64,000 nucleotides of DNA from Pirellulales bacterium (GCA_019745975.1 JAIESQ010000099.1:23066-87065); one strand, 5' to 3'. Positions 26,434-35,840 are shown, counted from the first letter of the stretch. A program made the numbers and translations. Notes: generated by a model not told the origin, from the letters alone.

Positions 26434-26838
26434 ATGGCAGACTTGACACGCGCCGCGATGCACCACGACCACAAAGCGTGGCGAAGCGACAATGACATGT
26501 GGCGTTGCGATATCAACGCCTGGCAAGAAGAACTGAAAAAAGCCAAAGCCGACCTCAAACGCATTGAATCGGCCCTTAACGAGCACGAGAAAGCGTTGCA
26601 AAACCATGCGGCCGCAATTCGGCTGCGAGAACAGGACATCGGCGGACACGAGCACGCGCTGGCGCGGCACGAACAGGGTGCAACCGCAGGCGAGCTAGCT
26701 TCGCTGGCGAAGGCCCACGCAACCGAAGCGGCCAAGCATGCCCAGCAACGAGAATCTCACGAGCGGATCAAGCGCCACCATCACAACGTAGTCGCCCACC
26801 TGAACCACGTGTGCCAGGCGTTGTCCGCGGCGCCGTAA
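26434..26838 (+). CDS. His-rich helical (coiled-coil) protein
   Basis: About 134 residues from ATG at 26434; an earlier start at 26248 is possible but less natural. The protein is almost wholly helical: MHHDHKAWRSDNDMWRCDIN, then a Lys/Glu/Ala coiled coil (LKKAKADLKRIESALNEHEK) and a second coil with histidines at regular spacing (IGGHEHALARHEQG, RIKRHHHNVVAHLNHVCQAL). About one residue in eight is histidine, many on one helix face, so metal or heme binding by a helical bundle is plausible. No exact family is recognised. It is divergent from the DUF2267-HPF-ppsA group and may share its stress regulation. Confidence 0.65.
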   Translation: MADLTRAAMHHDHKAWRSDNDMWRCDINAWQEELKKAKADLKRIESALNEHEKALQNHAAAIRLREQDIGGHEHALARHEQGATAGELASLAKAHATEAAKHAQQRESHERIKRHHHNVVAHLNHVCQALSAAP

Positions 26839-27150
26839 TCCGGATCGTATTTCTGCTTCACGGCAGCAGGCGGGGATCGTTCGCTCCCTCAGAAGGCTCC
26901 GCTCTGGCAACGTTCTTTCGCCAGGATGCTCGCCTGTCCCGGCACGTCGGCACTCCCCGGGAAGGGAGCAAGTGCCGCGGTACTCTCCGACTTTGCAGTT
27001 CTTCTGGGGTGGGCGCGGCCCTGGTGGAGACCGGCAGGCCGCGCAGGTATGCTAGTGGCTGCCATCGACCCCTTCCCAAAAGACGTCGGTTGGTTTCCTC
27101 GTGGGGAGGCCGGGCCTTCACGCCAAACGGACATGATCAGGAGAGTCGGC
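26839..27150. other. Intergenic stretch before the oxidoreductase gene
   Basis: About 312 bases with no supported gene. Only small open frames with Arg/Pro-rich translations are present. It presumably carries the promoter of the operon starting at 27151; AGGAG stands about 7 bases before that ATG. Confidence 0.4.
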
Positions 27151-28434
27151 ATGTCGAGCAAGAGAACCAAACTACACCGCCGTAGCTTCATGAAGACGGC
27201 GCTGTCGGCCAGCGCCGCGATCGCGATGCCGCAAATCGTTCCTGGCTCCGCTTTGGGGCTCGATGGCGCGATCCCGCCGAGCGAGCGGATTGTGCTCGGC
27301 GGCATCGGCATCGGCAACCGCGGCGCCTACGATCTCGGCTGCTTCCTGGAACAGAAGGACGTGCAATTCGTGGCGGTCTGCGACGTCAAAGAAGCGCGCC
27401 GCACGGCCGTGAAGAAGATGGCCGACAAGCTCTACGGCAACCAGGACTGCGCGATGTATCGCGACTTCCGCGATCTGTTGGATCGCAGCGATATCGACGC
27501 TGTGCTGATCGCCACCGGACCGAACTGGCACGCCACGGCGGCCATGTACGCCGCCAAGGCGGGCAAGGACATGTATTGCGAGAAGCCCTGCACCAAGAAC
27601 ATCGCGCAGAGCTTGATTCTCAAGGAGACGATGCGCCGCACCGGACGCGTGTTCCAGGCCGGCACGCAGCGGCGCAACCTGCCGCACTTCGCCTTTGCCT
27701 GCGAGCTGGCGCGCACCGGCAAGCTTGGCAAGTTGAAGCGCGTCTACGCGCACCCCAACGGGATGTCGGCATTAGTCAGCGGTTGGCTCCCCGCCGAGCA
27801 GGAGCCGTTCAATGACGTGGTCGATTGGGACATGTACCTGGGGCCCGCGGCGTGGCGCCCCTTCAACGCCAAGCTGCTCGATGGGTTCAACTTTGAAAAA
27901 GGTGGCGGCCTGGTCGGTGGCGGCGTGCTCGAGTGGGGGTCGCATTGCGTCGATCTCTGCCAGTGGGCCGTGGGCGACGACAAGGTGCCGATTCATTACA
28001 ACCCGCCGAAGGATGGCCAGATCGTTGCGACCTACGCCGACGGGGTCGAGTTGGTGTTCCGCGAAGAGGGATGGATTCCGCTCGGCTCGTGTCCGGTGCG
28101 CTTCGAAGGGGAAACCGGTTGGGTCGAAGCTGGGGATAGCGGCAAGCTCGTGCTCAGTTCGCCAGAGTTGCTCGCCGGCCGCGCGGTCGACGAGATCGGC
28201 GGCTACCCGGCCACGTTCCACGTGCGCGACTTCCTCGATTGCGTGAAGACGCGCAACTTGCCCAAGGGGAATGCCGATGCCGCTTGCGCGGCGCACATCG
28301 CCTGCCATGCGGCAAACATCGCCGTTGCGCTGGAGCGCAAGGTGACCTTCGACCCGGTGAAGAACGAGTTCGTTGGCGATGAGCAAGCCAACCGCCTGCG
28401 CAGCGAGGCGCTGCGCGAACCGTGGCGGCTGTAA
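27151..28434 (+). CDS. Tat-exported Gfo/Idh/MocA family oxidoreductase
   Basis: About 427 residues from ATG at 27151. The N-terminus has a twin-arginine signal, HRRSFMKTALSASAAIAMPQ. The Rossmann domain follows (IVLGGIGIGNRGAYDLGC, where GxGxxG is modified), with VAVCDVKEARR, LIATGPNWHATAAMYAAKAG and the family hallmark DMYCEKPCTKN. The C-terminal domain has GGGLVGGGVLEWGSHCVDLC, placing the usual catalytic-region Asp/His. Such exported members are expanded in planctomycetes and act on sugars or inositols with tightly bound NAD(P). The HEAT-repeat gene follows 98 bases later and may be its partner. Substrate unknown. Confidence 0.9.
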   Translation: MSSKRTKLHRRSFMKTALSASAAIAMPQIVPGSALGLDGAIPPSERIVLGGIGIGNRGAYDLGCFLEQKDVQFVAVCDVKEARRTAVKKMADKLYGNQDCAMYRDFRDLLDRSDIDAVLIATGPNWHATAAMYAAKAGKDMYCEKPCTKNIAQSLILKETMRRTGRVFQAGTQRRNLPHFAFACELARTGKLGKLKRVYAHPNGMSALVSGWLPAEQEPFNDVVDWDMYLGPAAWRPFNAKLLDGFNFEKGGGLVGGGVLEWGSHCVDLCQWAVGDDKVPIHYNPPKDGQIVATYADGVELVFREEGWIPLGSCPVRFEGETGWVEAGDSGKLVLSSPELLAGRAVDEIGGYPATFHVRDFLDCVKTRNLPKGNADAACAAHIACHAANIAVALERKVTFDPVKNEFVGDEQANRLRSEALREPWRL

Positions 28435-28532
28435 TCGCGTGCTTGTGGTGGACGACGGCGACGAGTCGGCAATCGAGTACTTCATTCCAAAATCGAGGTT
28501 CGCCCGAGCGAACCATCAGCGAGATCAATGCG

Positions 28533-30662
28533 ATGAAAACAACACGACCTGGCATGTTTGTCGCGGCTTTGTTGGCGACCGCGGTGGCACTTTCCGGCGC
28601 GCAGGCCCTGGCCGCCGAGAATCCCAAGAGCGAAGCCGAGTTGATCGAGGCGCTGCGTACCGCGGCGCCGGCAGAAAAGGCGCTGGCCTGTAAGCACCTG
28701 GCCACCCTGGGAAGTAAGGCCGCCGTGCCCGAGTTGGCCAAGCTGTTGGTCGACGGGCAGTTGGCGTCGTGGGCGCGTATTGCCCTGGAGTCGATTCTCG
28801 ATCCCGCGGCCGACGAGGCGCTGCGCAGCGCGGCCGGCAAGCTCGAAGGCAAGCTCTTGGTCGGCGCGATTAACTCGATTGGCGTGCGTCGCGACGCGGC
28901 GGCCGTCGAACTGTTGAGTGGCCGGCTGAAGGATCAAGACGCCGACGTGGCCTCGGCGGCGGCCGTGGCCTTGGGCTTGATCGGCAACGACACGGCCATC
29001 AAGACATTGCGGCAATCGCTGGCCGCGGCGCCAGCGCCGGTCGCTGACGCCGTCGCCGAGGGCTGCATCCTTGGCGCCGAGCGCCTGATGCACGACGGTC
29101 GTCTGAGCGAGGCGGTCGCGGTCTACGACGACGTGCGGCGGGCCAAGGTCTCCAAGCCGCGCAAGCTCGACGCCACGCGCGGCGCTATTCTGGCGCGCGA
29201 GTCGGCGGGAGTGCCTCTCTTGTTAGAGCAACTGCGTTCGCCCGATCGGGCCTACTATCAGATCGGCTTGAGCACCGCCCGCGAGTTGGGCGGGAGCGAA
29301 GTCGCCAGCGCCCTGGCCGCCGAGTTGGGCAACACCTCGCCCGACCGCGCAGTGAAGTTGCTGTATGTGCTGGCCGAGCGCCGCGAGATTTCGGCACTTC
29401 CCGCGATCATGAACGCCGCCCAATCGGGCGACAAGCACCTGCGCGTCGTGGCGCTTGTGGTCGTCGGGCTACTGGGAGATGCCGCGAGCCTGGCTCCCCT
29501 CTTGCAAGCTGCCGTGGACGCCGACGCCGATGTAGCTGCCGCGGCCAAATCCGCGATCGCCGCGCTCGGCGACAAGCAAGTCGACGCCGAGATCAAGGAG
29601 CGCCTGGCGACAGCCGATGGCGCCATGCTCATTGCCTTGATCGACCTGGTTGGCCAACGGCGCATCTCGGCTACCGAACTTTTGACGAAGCAATTGGAAA
29701 GCTCCGATCAAGTAGTGCGTGAGACGGCGTTGGCGGCTCTGGGCAACACCGTCGGGCCCACGGAACTGGGGGTGCTGATCGCGCCTGCTTTGCAAGTGAA
29801 ACAGTCGGCCGATGAAGCGGTCGCTTTGCGCGCCCTGCGCGCCGCGAGCTTGCGCATGCCCGATCGCGACGCCTGCGCGGGCCAATTGGCATCGGCCATG
29901 CCCAAGGCATCGGCAACGACGCAGGCCGTCGTGCTGGAAATCCTGGGCGCCATGGGGGGCACCAAAGCGCTCGAAACGATCGACGCGGCCATGAAAACCG
30001 GTGACTCCCAATTGCAAGATGTCGGCAGCCGCGTCTTGGGCGAATGGCTGAGCATCGACGCCGCGCCCGTGCTGCTGGACCTGTCGAAGCGCGCGACCGA
30101 CGACAAGTATCGCGTGCGGGCCTTGCGCGGCTATATTCGCCTGGCCCGTCAATACGACATGCCGGTCGAACAGCGTGCCGCGATGTGCCAGACGGCGATC
30201 GCCGCGGCCAACCGCCTGGAAGAACAGAAGCTCGCGCTGACGGTGCTCGAACGGTTTCCCAGCCCGCACACGCTCAAGGTCGCGGCGCAAACGATTCAGC
30301 GACCTGAAGCGCGTGACGACGCCCGGCGCGTGGCGATCGCCATCGCCGAAAAGCTGGGAGAGGCCGGCGCCAAGGCCCGCGAAGTGCTCGCGGAGTCGAG
30401 CCTTGAGGCGGTACAGTTGGAGATCGTCAAGGCGGTCTACGGCGCGGAAGGAAAGCAAAAAGACGTGACCGAGCTGCTGCAAAAGTGCGTCGACGGTCTC
30501 CCGCTCGTGCTGCTGCCGTCGCCATCGTTTAACGAGAGCTTTGGCGGCGATCCTGCCCCCGATGTCGCCAAGACACTCGTCGTCGAGTACCGCATGAACG
30601 GGCGAGCGGGCGAAGCAACGTTCGCCGAAGACGCCCTGATCGCGCTCCCCATGCCGAAGTAA
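28533..30662 (+). CDS. Exported HEAT-repeat protein
   Basis: About 709 residues from ATG at 28533, which gives a signal peptide (MKTTRPGMFVAALLATAVAL). The rest is an alpha-solenoid of HEAT-like repeats, such as ACKHLATLGSKAAVPELAKL, VASAAAVALGLIGNDTAIKT and LRVVALVVVGLLGDAASLAP, continuing to about residue 690. Planctomycetes use this type of protein, often with heme or sugar-oxidoreductase partners, as secreted scaffold or sensor. It follows the Gfo/Idh/MocA gene and the pair is a frequent neighbourhood, so shared transcription is likely. No catalytic motif is visible. Confidence 0.85.
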   Translation: MKTTRPGMFVAALLATAVALSGAQALAAENPKSEAELIEALRTAAPAEKALACKHLATLGSKAAVPELAKLLVDGQLASWARIALESILDPAADEALRSAAGKLEGKLLVGAINSIGVRRDAAAVELLSGRLKDQDADVASAAAVALGLIGNDTAIKTLRQSLAAAPAPVADAVAEGCILGAERLMHDGRLSEAVAVYDDVRRAKVSKPRKLDATRGAILARESAGVPLLLEQLRSPDRAYYQIGLSTARELGGSEVASALAAELGNTSPDRAVKLLYVLAERREISALPAIMNAAQSGDKHLRVVALVVVGLLGDAASLAPLLQAAVDADADVAAAAKSAIAALGDKQVDAEIKERLATADGAMLIALIDLVGQRRISATELLTKQLESSDQVVRETALAALGNTVGPTELGVLIAPALQVKQSADEAVALRALRAASLRMPDRDACAGQLASAMPKASATTQAVVLEILGAMGGTKALETIDAAMKTGDSQLQDVGSRVLGEWLSIDAAPVLLDLSKRATDDKYRVRALRGYIRLARQYDMPVEQRAAMCQTAIAAANRLEEQKLALTVLERFPSPHTLKVAAQTIQRPEARDDARRVAIAIAEKLGEAGAKAREVLAESSLEAVQLEIVKAVYGAEGKQKDVTELLQKCVDGLPLVLLPSPSFNESFGGDPAPDVAKTLVVEYRMNGRAGEATFAEDALIALPMPK

Positions 30663-30685
30663 CCGCTCCATCGTTGGACCAATCA

Positions 30686-31399
30686 TCAGCCGCACCCCGA
30701 TTTGAGCCGCGCAGCCGCTTCCGCCGCCTGGACGAACGCCGTGACCAAGGGATGCGGCGCCGCAGGGCTCGACTTCAACTGCGGCACATATAGCGTGCCG
30801 ACAAAGAACGGGTGCCCCGGCAGCTCGACGACGCGGACGTCTCCTTCGGCATCCGAGCCGACGATCCGCAAATCCTTTGAGCCCAACAGCGCCACGCACT
30901 CGGGACGGACGCCGAAGTTGCAGTAATACTGCTCGGCCGCGCGCGTCGCGCCATACGAGCGGGCCACCAGCGAATCGGCGGCAAACCGCAGCTCCATTTC
31001 GCGCCCCACCAAAGAGCAAGCCAATCGGGAGACGAACAGATGCGACGCGTTGGGGTCGTACTCCGCATGCGCGGCATCGCGGATGCCCAACACGTTGCCG
31101 GCGTATTCGATCACCAGGTGCTGAAAACCGCCGCACGTGCCCAAGCAGGGTAGGCCTTGCTCGCGGGCAAAGCGAATCGCGGCCAGCGTGCGAGCCATGT
31201 CGCGGTAGGGGCTTCCCGGCGCGATCCATAGGCCCTGCTGCTGGCGAAGAACACTTTCGTCGACATCGGTAGTCGAGATCCAGCGCGCTTCGATTGGCGT
31301 GCCAAGCCGCGCCGCTGAGTGAGCGATCGCCGCTTCGGTCGCCAGGTGCGGCGGGAAGTTTGGATCGAACTCGCCGAGTATCAGGATAGAAACAGCCAT
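30686..31399 (-). CDS. Class-I glutamine amidotransferase-like protein (CTP-synthase-type)
   Basis: About 237 residues from ATG at 31399. The triad-type amidotransferase core is clear: GLWIAPGSPYRDMARTLAAI and the nucleophile elbow PCLGTCGGFQHLVIEYAGNV with the Cys, then VVELPGHPFFVGTLYVPQLK, where His follows Gly-His as in glutamine amidotransferases, and HPLVTAFVQAA. The synthetase domain of true CTP synthase is absent. Related stand-alone proteins are annotated as CTP-synthase-like hydrolases of unknown substrate. It is convergent with the HEAT gene. The enzyme class is good; the acceptor is unknown. Confidence 0.85.
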   Translation of the reverse strand: MAVSILILGEFDPNFPPHLATEAAIAHSAARLGTPIEARWISTTDVDESVLRQQQGLWIAPGSPYRDMARTLAAIRFAREQGLPCLGTCGGFQHLVIEYAGNVLGIRDAAHAEYDPNASHLFVSRLACSLVGREMELRFAADSLVARSYGATRAAEQYYCNFGVRPECVALLGSKDLRIVGSDAEGDVRVVELPGHPFFVGTLYVPQLKSSPAAPHPLVTAFVQAAEAAARLKSGCG

Positions 31400-31514
31400 C
31401 GCCGGGGACTTCTCCGATACGTGGGTCCGAGAATCTGGGCCCCAACCGACATATTGGCGTCGCTGCGCCGGGCAGCGGTATGCACCAATCGGCTCTCCCC
31501 ACCTGGGGGTCCCT

Positions 31515-31740
31515 CAGAATAACGTTGTCCGGGAATTTGCGTCCGGGTGCGTCCGGGTGTCTTGAATTTGGACCGTAAATCGAATAGAGGGCACAACTTG
31601 GGGCGAGTGTAACACCGCGCGTTTTGCGTCCGGGTGATCGTCCGGTTTGCGTCCGGGTATTTTGGTATTGGACCCGAACTCAAATAGAGGGCACGGCTTG
31701 GGGCGGGTGTAACATGGCGCATTTTGCGTCCGGGTAGGGA
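31515..31740. repeat. Element related to the GGACGCAAA family, with a 100-base tandem repeat
   Basis: CAGAATAACGTTGTCCGGGA leading to ATTTGCGTCC matches the reverse complement of the tails at 17284 and 41175. Behind it a unit recurs with a 100-base period: AATAGAGGGCAC at 31583 and 31683, and TTTTGCGTCCGGGT at 31622 and 31722. The motif is GCGTCCGGG here versus GCGTCCTAA in the other copies. Confidence 0.7.
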
Positions 31741-31753
31741 CGGTATCGCGATC

Positions 31754-31890
31754 GTTAGCCGCGGACTTCGGCGAGCTCAGTCGAGCCGAGCTTGCTCCGC
31801 GCGCTAGCTCGTCCGGCGTCGCACGCGACGAGCGTGAACGCAGTTGAGGCGCGACACCAGCTAGCGCGCGGGATGAATCCCGCGGCTAAC
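31754..31890. repeat. Nested inverted-repeat element
   Basis: GTTAGCCGCGG (31754-31764) is inverted as CCGCGGCTAAC (31880-31890), and inside it GCGCGCTAGCT (31799-31809) is inverted as AGCTAGCGCGC (31859-31869). Total length is 137 bases; it has the form of a small non-autonomous element. The 226 bases from 31891 to 32116 hold no supported gene. Confidence 0.6.
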
Positions 31891-32116
31891 AAGTGGATCG
31901 GTGGGATGGTTGCTCCGACCGCGCGCGGGGCGAACGCAGCTCTTCGCTCCGACTCTCACCTGTGCTAAGCCTGTCGAAGCACAAACGATTCCGCGGAATC
32001 TCAAAGTCCTGGATGAGATGCGCGTGCTGGGTGTTGTCGCCTGCGCGCAGGCTGGCGCGCCAGGTTGCTCCTGTCGCCTGCGCGACGCGGCAACTTGGCC
32101 GTGAGCATCCCCGCTC

Positions 32117-33410
32117 TCAAGAATCTCGCGATTTAGTTTCTGCATAGGGCGCCAACTCGGGGATGAGTTCCCCTCCGGCAGGGACCTGCAGGTTCGCCCC
32201 TTGGAAGTCGTCGTCGGCCGGCTCGAAGCGGCCGCCCAAATGCTTGTGCAGAAATTGCTCGGCGACCGCCCAGAAGCTGATCCAGCTTTGCGGTTGAAGA
32301 TAGTCGTGTCCCTCGTCGGGGTAGACGAGATAGGTCACGTCCTTGCCATGCTTCTCGAGTGCCGACACGAAAAGATCGGATTGCTGCTTGGGGCACACGA
32401 CATCTTTAGCGCCGTGCGTCACCAAGAGCGGGCTCGTCACGCGCTCGGCGGAGTGCAGCGGCGACTGGCGGCGCAACAGCTCGAGCCCGTCGGGAGTTCG
32501 GGGATCTCCCAAGCGCAGCGCTGTGTCGCGCCACAACGGGATCACGCGGCGCGCAAACAGCTCCAGGTCCGACAGCCCATACATGGCCACCCCGCAGGCA
32601 AATTCGTCCGGATAGAAGGCCAGCGTGGCAAACGCTGAGAACCCACCGAAGGACCAGCCCCAGATGCCGACTTTCTCCGGTTGGGCGATGTGCTGGTCGA
32701 CGGCCCAGTGGGCCAGATCGACGAGGTCTTGCTGCGATTTTCCCCCCCCACTCGCGCCAGCCTTGCTCCAGGAACGACTTGCCAAAACCTCCGGCGCCGC
32801 GAAACTCGACGCGCAGCGCCGCGTAGCCGCGATTCGCCAACAGTTGCAGGCAGCGGTTGGTAAGCCAACTGTCCCACGGGTAGGCCGCGTCGGGACCACC
32901 GTGGACGTACAAGAGCGTCGGCAGCGGCGCGTCGGGCAAGCCATCGTCGTTGGCGTCGGCTCCCGGCGGCAAATAGAGATGGCAGGGCAGCCGCAGGCCG
33001 TCGCGCGTGGTGGCCACATGAGCGCACCGCTTGGCCAGCGGAAATCGATCGAGCGCGCGGAATGTCGAAAAGAGCGGCTCGACGGTTCGCCCAGCCCGCT
33101 GGTACACGTGAAATCGCACTGGACCGCCGTCGAGGGGAGCGACCAGCCACGCGCGATCTTGCGCGCTGATCGCGATCGAGCCCACCGGTCCGCCGAAGTG
33201 TTTTTCGAGCAGCGCAAAGTCGTCCCGCACCGTCTCGTCGATTACGTAGCGGCGGAGGCGGTCGAATTGGGCGGTGGCGGCCAGCGCACGACCCGTCACC
33301 CGATCGACAACTGCGATGGGACGGATATCGGCATCGGCGTCGGTGGCCGGGACAGTTTCGCGCCCGGTCGCCAGCTCAACGGCCAGCAGTGCCGACTTGT
33401 CGTAGCGCCG
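32117..33410 (-). pseudogene. S9-family prolyl oligopeptidase, frameshifted and 5' truncated
   Basis: The C-terminal half of an alpha/beta-hydrolase peptidase is split over two frames that join at a run of eight C (32742-32749 on the plus strand). Upstream of it the frame reads LPCHLYLPPGADANDDG, LPTLLYVHGGPDAAYPWDSW and FGKSFLEQGWREWGG; downstream it continues SQQDLVDLAHWAVDQHIAQP and the nucleophile motif GIWGWSFGGFSAFA, then HGAKDVVCPKQQSD and DEGHDYLQPQ. Removing one C restores a single frame. The beta-propeller N-terminus is almost all missing: similarity stops near 33410 where a plus-strand gene begins. So the gene is broken twice, unless the C-run is a sequencing error. Confidence 0.8.
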
Positions 33411-33416
33411 TCCCAA

Positions 33417-35840
33417 GTGCGGGAGTTGTGGCGGCAGCACGCATCGTCGCCTGCGGACGCCTCGATTCGAGAACAGCTTTTGGCCACGCCCTCCGCGCTC
33501 GACGTGCTGATTGCCCTGCTTTATGACGATCGCCTGGCGAAGTCTGGCGCCTGGCCAGCAACGGACCAGGAACGCACCCAACTTCGCAGAGTCGCCACCG
33601 CGCTGCTTGAAACGAGTTGGCCCTTGGAGGATGTGAGGTCCGCCGCGCGCAAGAACATCCAACTGCTAAGCCGCATCGAAACGATTCCCCTTCGCTGGGA
33701 TGAGCGGCCGATCGCGCCCTTGCTGGCGAGTTTGCGGCACAGCCTGGACCCCGTGGATCGAGAACTCCTGAGTTGGTTTGCCGAATCGGCGAAGGATTCA
33801 CCGGCCGAGCTTGCCTTGCAATTGATGCCCAACGGTTTTCGTGACAGGGCCCGCGATTCAATGACGGCGGACTGGAAAACCCTGCCGGAGCACGACTACG
33901 TGCCGACCTATTACAAGTGTCTCGATCCCGATCGCCCCAAGACGCTGCTTCAAGCGGCGTATCTCTTGCCACGGGGGAGGAAAACTACAGAGGCACTCGA
34001 GCAACTGCTCGCGGGGCCGCTCAAGTCGGAGACGCGGCACAGCCTGTGCAGTTCTTTGCTTCATTTCAACAAGAAGGCGCGGGAGTACTTCGTCGAGCTG
34101 CTTTCGCATGAGGACGAAGCGCTGTTTCAAGAGGCCGCCAATCAGCTAGCGGTCAGTATGGGCTACGGCGACGATTTCCCGCTGGTTCCACGCCTGAAAC
34201 GGATCCTTGACGGAGAGGATCAAGCCCGACGCCAGTTTTTGCTCAGGCGGATGGGCAACTTGCGCGGGCCCGGCGCGGGGCCGATTGCCGAGTTGCTGGC
34301 GACTCACCTGTTGGCCGACGACTGGCGCGAGCGCGGACTGGCGGCCGAGGCCCTGTTGCGCTTGGAGCATGGGGGGCCCTCTAGTTATGCAGCGACCCCG
34401 GTGCTGCGTAAAGTTGGCGAGAAATCGGCGGATCCGCGGATTCAGAAGTTGTGCCGGCAGTTGCTCGAGGCGCCAAATCAAACGCTCAAAGAGTTAAGTG
34501 GGCAACTCCAGGCGCCGCCGCCATCGCCTGGGCCTGTCGTGACGGCTCATCAGCGCGCCGAGCTCACCAAGACATGGCGCGAGTTGTCTGGGCAAAGCTC
34601 ACCAGCGGCTCGCGAACAAGATGCTGCAGCGAAGGACCGATTGCTACGCGCCGGCGAAGCTGCGCTGGAAGTGATGTTGGACCTGGTGTACGGAAGTTGC
34701 CCGGAGCTGAGCGACGAACAGTTCGCGGAGCTCCTCCAGCAGCTTGGCGCGGACGAGTTTGCCAAACGCGAAGCCGCCAGCGCCGAGCTGCAGGCGGCCG
34801 GAGAAAACGTCAGGACGAGATTGGAAAAAAACCTCAATCACGACGATCCTGAGGTGCGGAAGCGGATTTCCCGGCTGCTGGTGCAACTGAGCGATTCCAA
34901 ATTGGCCGAGCACGATTTGGATCGGCTCCGGCGGGCGGCGACCGACATGCTGATTCGCGATTGGCCGCTGGATCAGCAGCGCCAAGTAACGAAGCGCCGG
35001 CTGCAATGCCTCGCCAAGATCAAAACTGTGCCGCACGTTGTGATGTCACGGCCTGCCCAGGTGCTGTTCGCCAGCCTGAGGTATAGCGAGATTCCCGCGG
35101 ATCGAGAGCTCTTGGCCGAAGTGATCCTGAAGGCCGAACCGGGCGCGGCTGAGATGTGCATGCTCGTCATGCGCAACGGCATCGACAACTGGTCGGACGT
35201 TGACATGTATTCCGACTGGCGGCGCGTGCCCTATTACGACTACGAAGAGGTCAACTGGCGGTTCCTGGACCCAACCCAGCCAGACCTTTTTCAGACTGCG
35301 CTCTACCACATTCAGGACAAGGAGCAACTTGCCAGCAAACTTCGCGAGTTCTTGAAGCAACCGTTGACCGCGGAGATCCAAGAGATCGTCCATGGGTACT
35401 TATGGCATTGGCATGGCGATGCCGCTTCCGCCGAATATTACGCCGCCAAGTTGCGCAGCGAGGACGAACAGGAGTTCGAGACAGGGCTGAATCGCCTCAC
35501 GGATTCGCACCACTCCTATCGCGGCAAGCTCGTGATCCCCATGCTCTTGCCCTTGCTTCAGGGGGATGACGATGGGCGGCGATTGCGCGTGCTCGAGGAA
35601 TTGAAAGGCTACCTTGGCGCGGACAGTGTGACTTTGGCCGCCGACACGGCTGCCCCATTTTTGGCGAGTCGCTACTCCGATGAACGCGAGGCGGCGAAGA
35701 AGGTATTGCTCCGCTTACAGAACACTGGTTGGGTGGACGTTCTGCAGCGCATCGCCGAGAAAGGCGCGAGCGAGCCGGTGCGCGGCGCGGCTGCTGCTTT
35801 GCGGCGCGATTGGTCTTCATCGAAAGAGAAGAAAAACTGA
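33417..35840 (+). CDS. HEAT-like solenoid protein with internal duplication, probably 5' truncated
   Basis: About 807 residues if GTG at 33417 is used; no ribosome site, signal peptide or clear start is seen and the frame runs on upstream into antisense of the peptidase. Two copies of a module of roughly 350 residues follow each other: VRELWRQHASSPADASIREQ aligns with TKTWRELSGQSSPAAREQDA, and IAPLLASLRHSLDPVDRELL with AQVLFASLRYSEIPADRELL. The second copy also has ADEFAKREAASAELQAAGEN, a motif frequent in planctomycete WD40/HEAT proteins. Role unknown; helical scaffold inferred. The gene looks cut at its 5' end by the same rearrangement that truncated the peptidase. Confidence 0.72.
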   Translation: MRELWRQHASSPADASIREQLLATPSALDVLIALLYDDRLAKSGAWPATDQERTQLRRVATALLETSWPLEDVRSAARKNIQLLSRIETIPLRWDERPIAPLLASLRHSLDPVDRELLSWFAESAKDSPAELALQLMPNGFRDRARDSMTADWKTLPEHDYVPTYYKCLDPDRPKTLLQAAYLLPRGRKTTEALEQLLAGPLKSETRHSLCSSLLHFNKKAREYFVELLSHEDEALFQEAANQLAVSMGYGDDFPLVPRLKRILDGEDQARRQFLLRRMGNLRGPGAGPIAELLATHLLADDWRERGLAAEALLRLEHGGPSSYAATPVLRKVGEKSADPRIQKLCRQLLEAPNQTLKELSGQLQAPPPSPGPVVTAHQRAELTKTWRELSGQSSPAAREQDAAAKDRLLRAGEAALEVMLDLVYGSCPELSDEQFAELLQQLGADEFAKREAASAELQAAGENVRTRLEKNLNHDDPEVRKRISRLLVQLSDSKLAEHDLDRLRRAATDMLIRDWPLDQQRQVTKRRLQCLAKIKTVPHVVMSRPAQVLFASLRYSEIPADRELLAEVILKAEPGAAEMCMLVMRNGIDNWSDVDMYSDWRRVPYYDYEEVNWRFLDPTQPDLFQTALYHIQDKEQLASKLREFLKQPLTAEIQEIVHGYLWHWHGDAASAEYYAAKLRSEDEQEFETGLNRLTDSHHSYRGKLVIPMLLPLLQGDDDGRRLRVLEELKGYLGADSVTLAADTAAPFLASRYSDEREAAKKVLLRLQNTGWVDVLQRIAEKGASEPVRGAAAALRRDWSSSKEKKN

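Noticed and set aside
29469..31502. 677-codon minus-strand frame opposite the HEAT gene
   Set aside because: Mirror of the Ala/Leu-rich HEAT repeats and out of frame with the amidotransferase gene.
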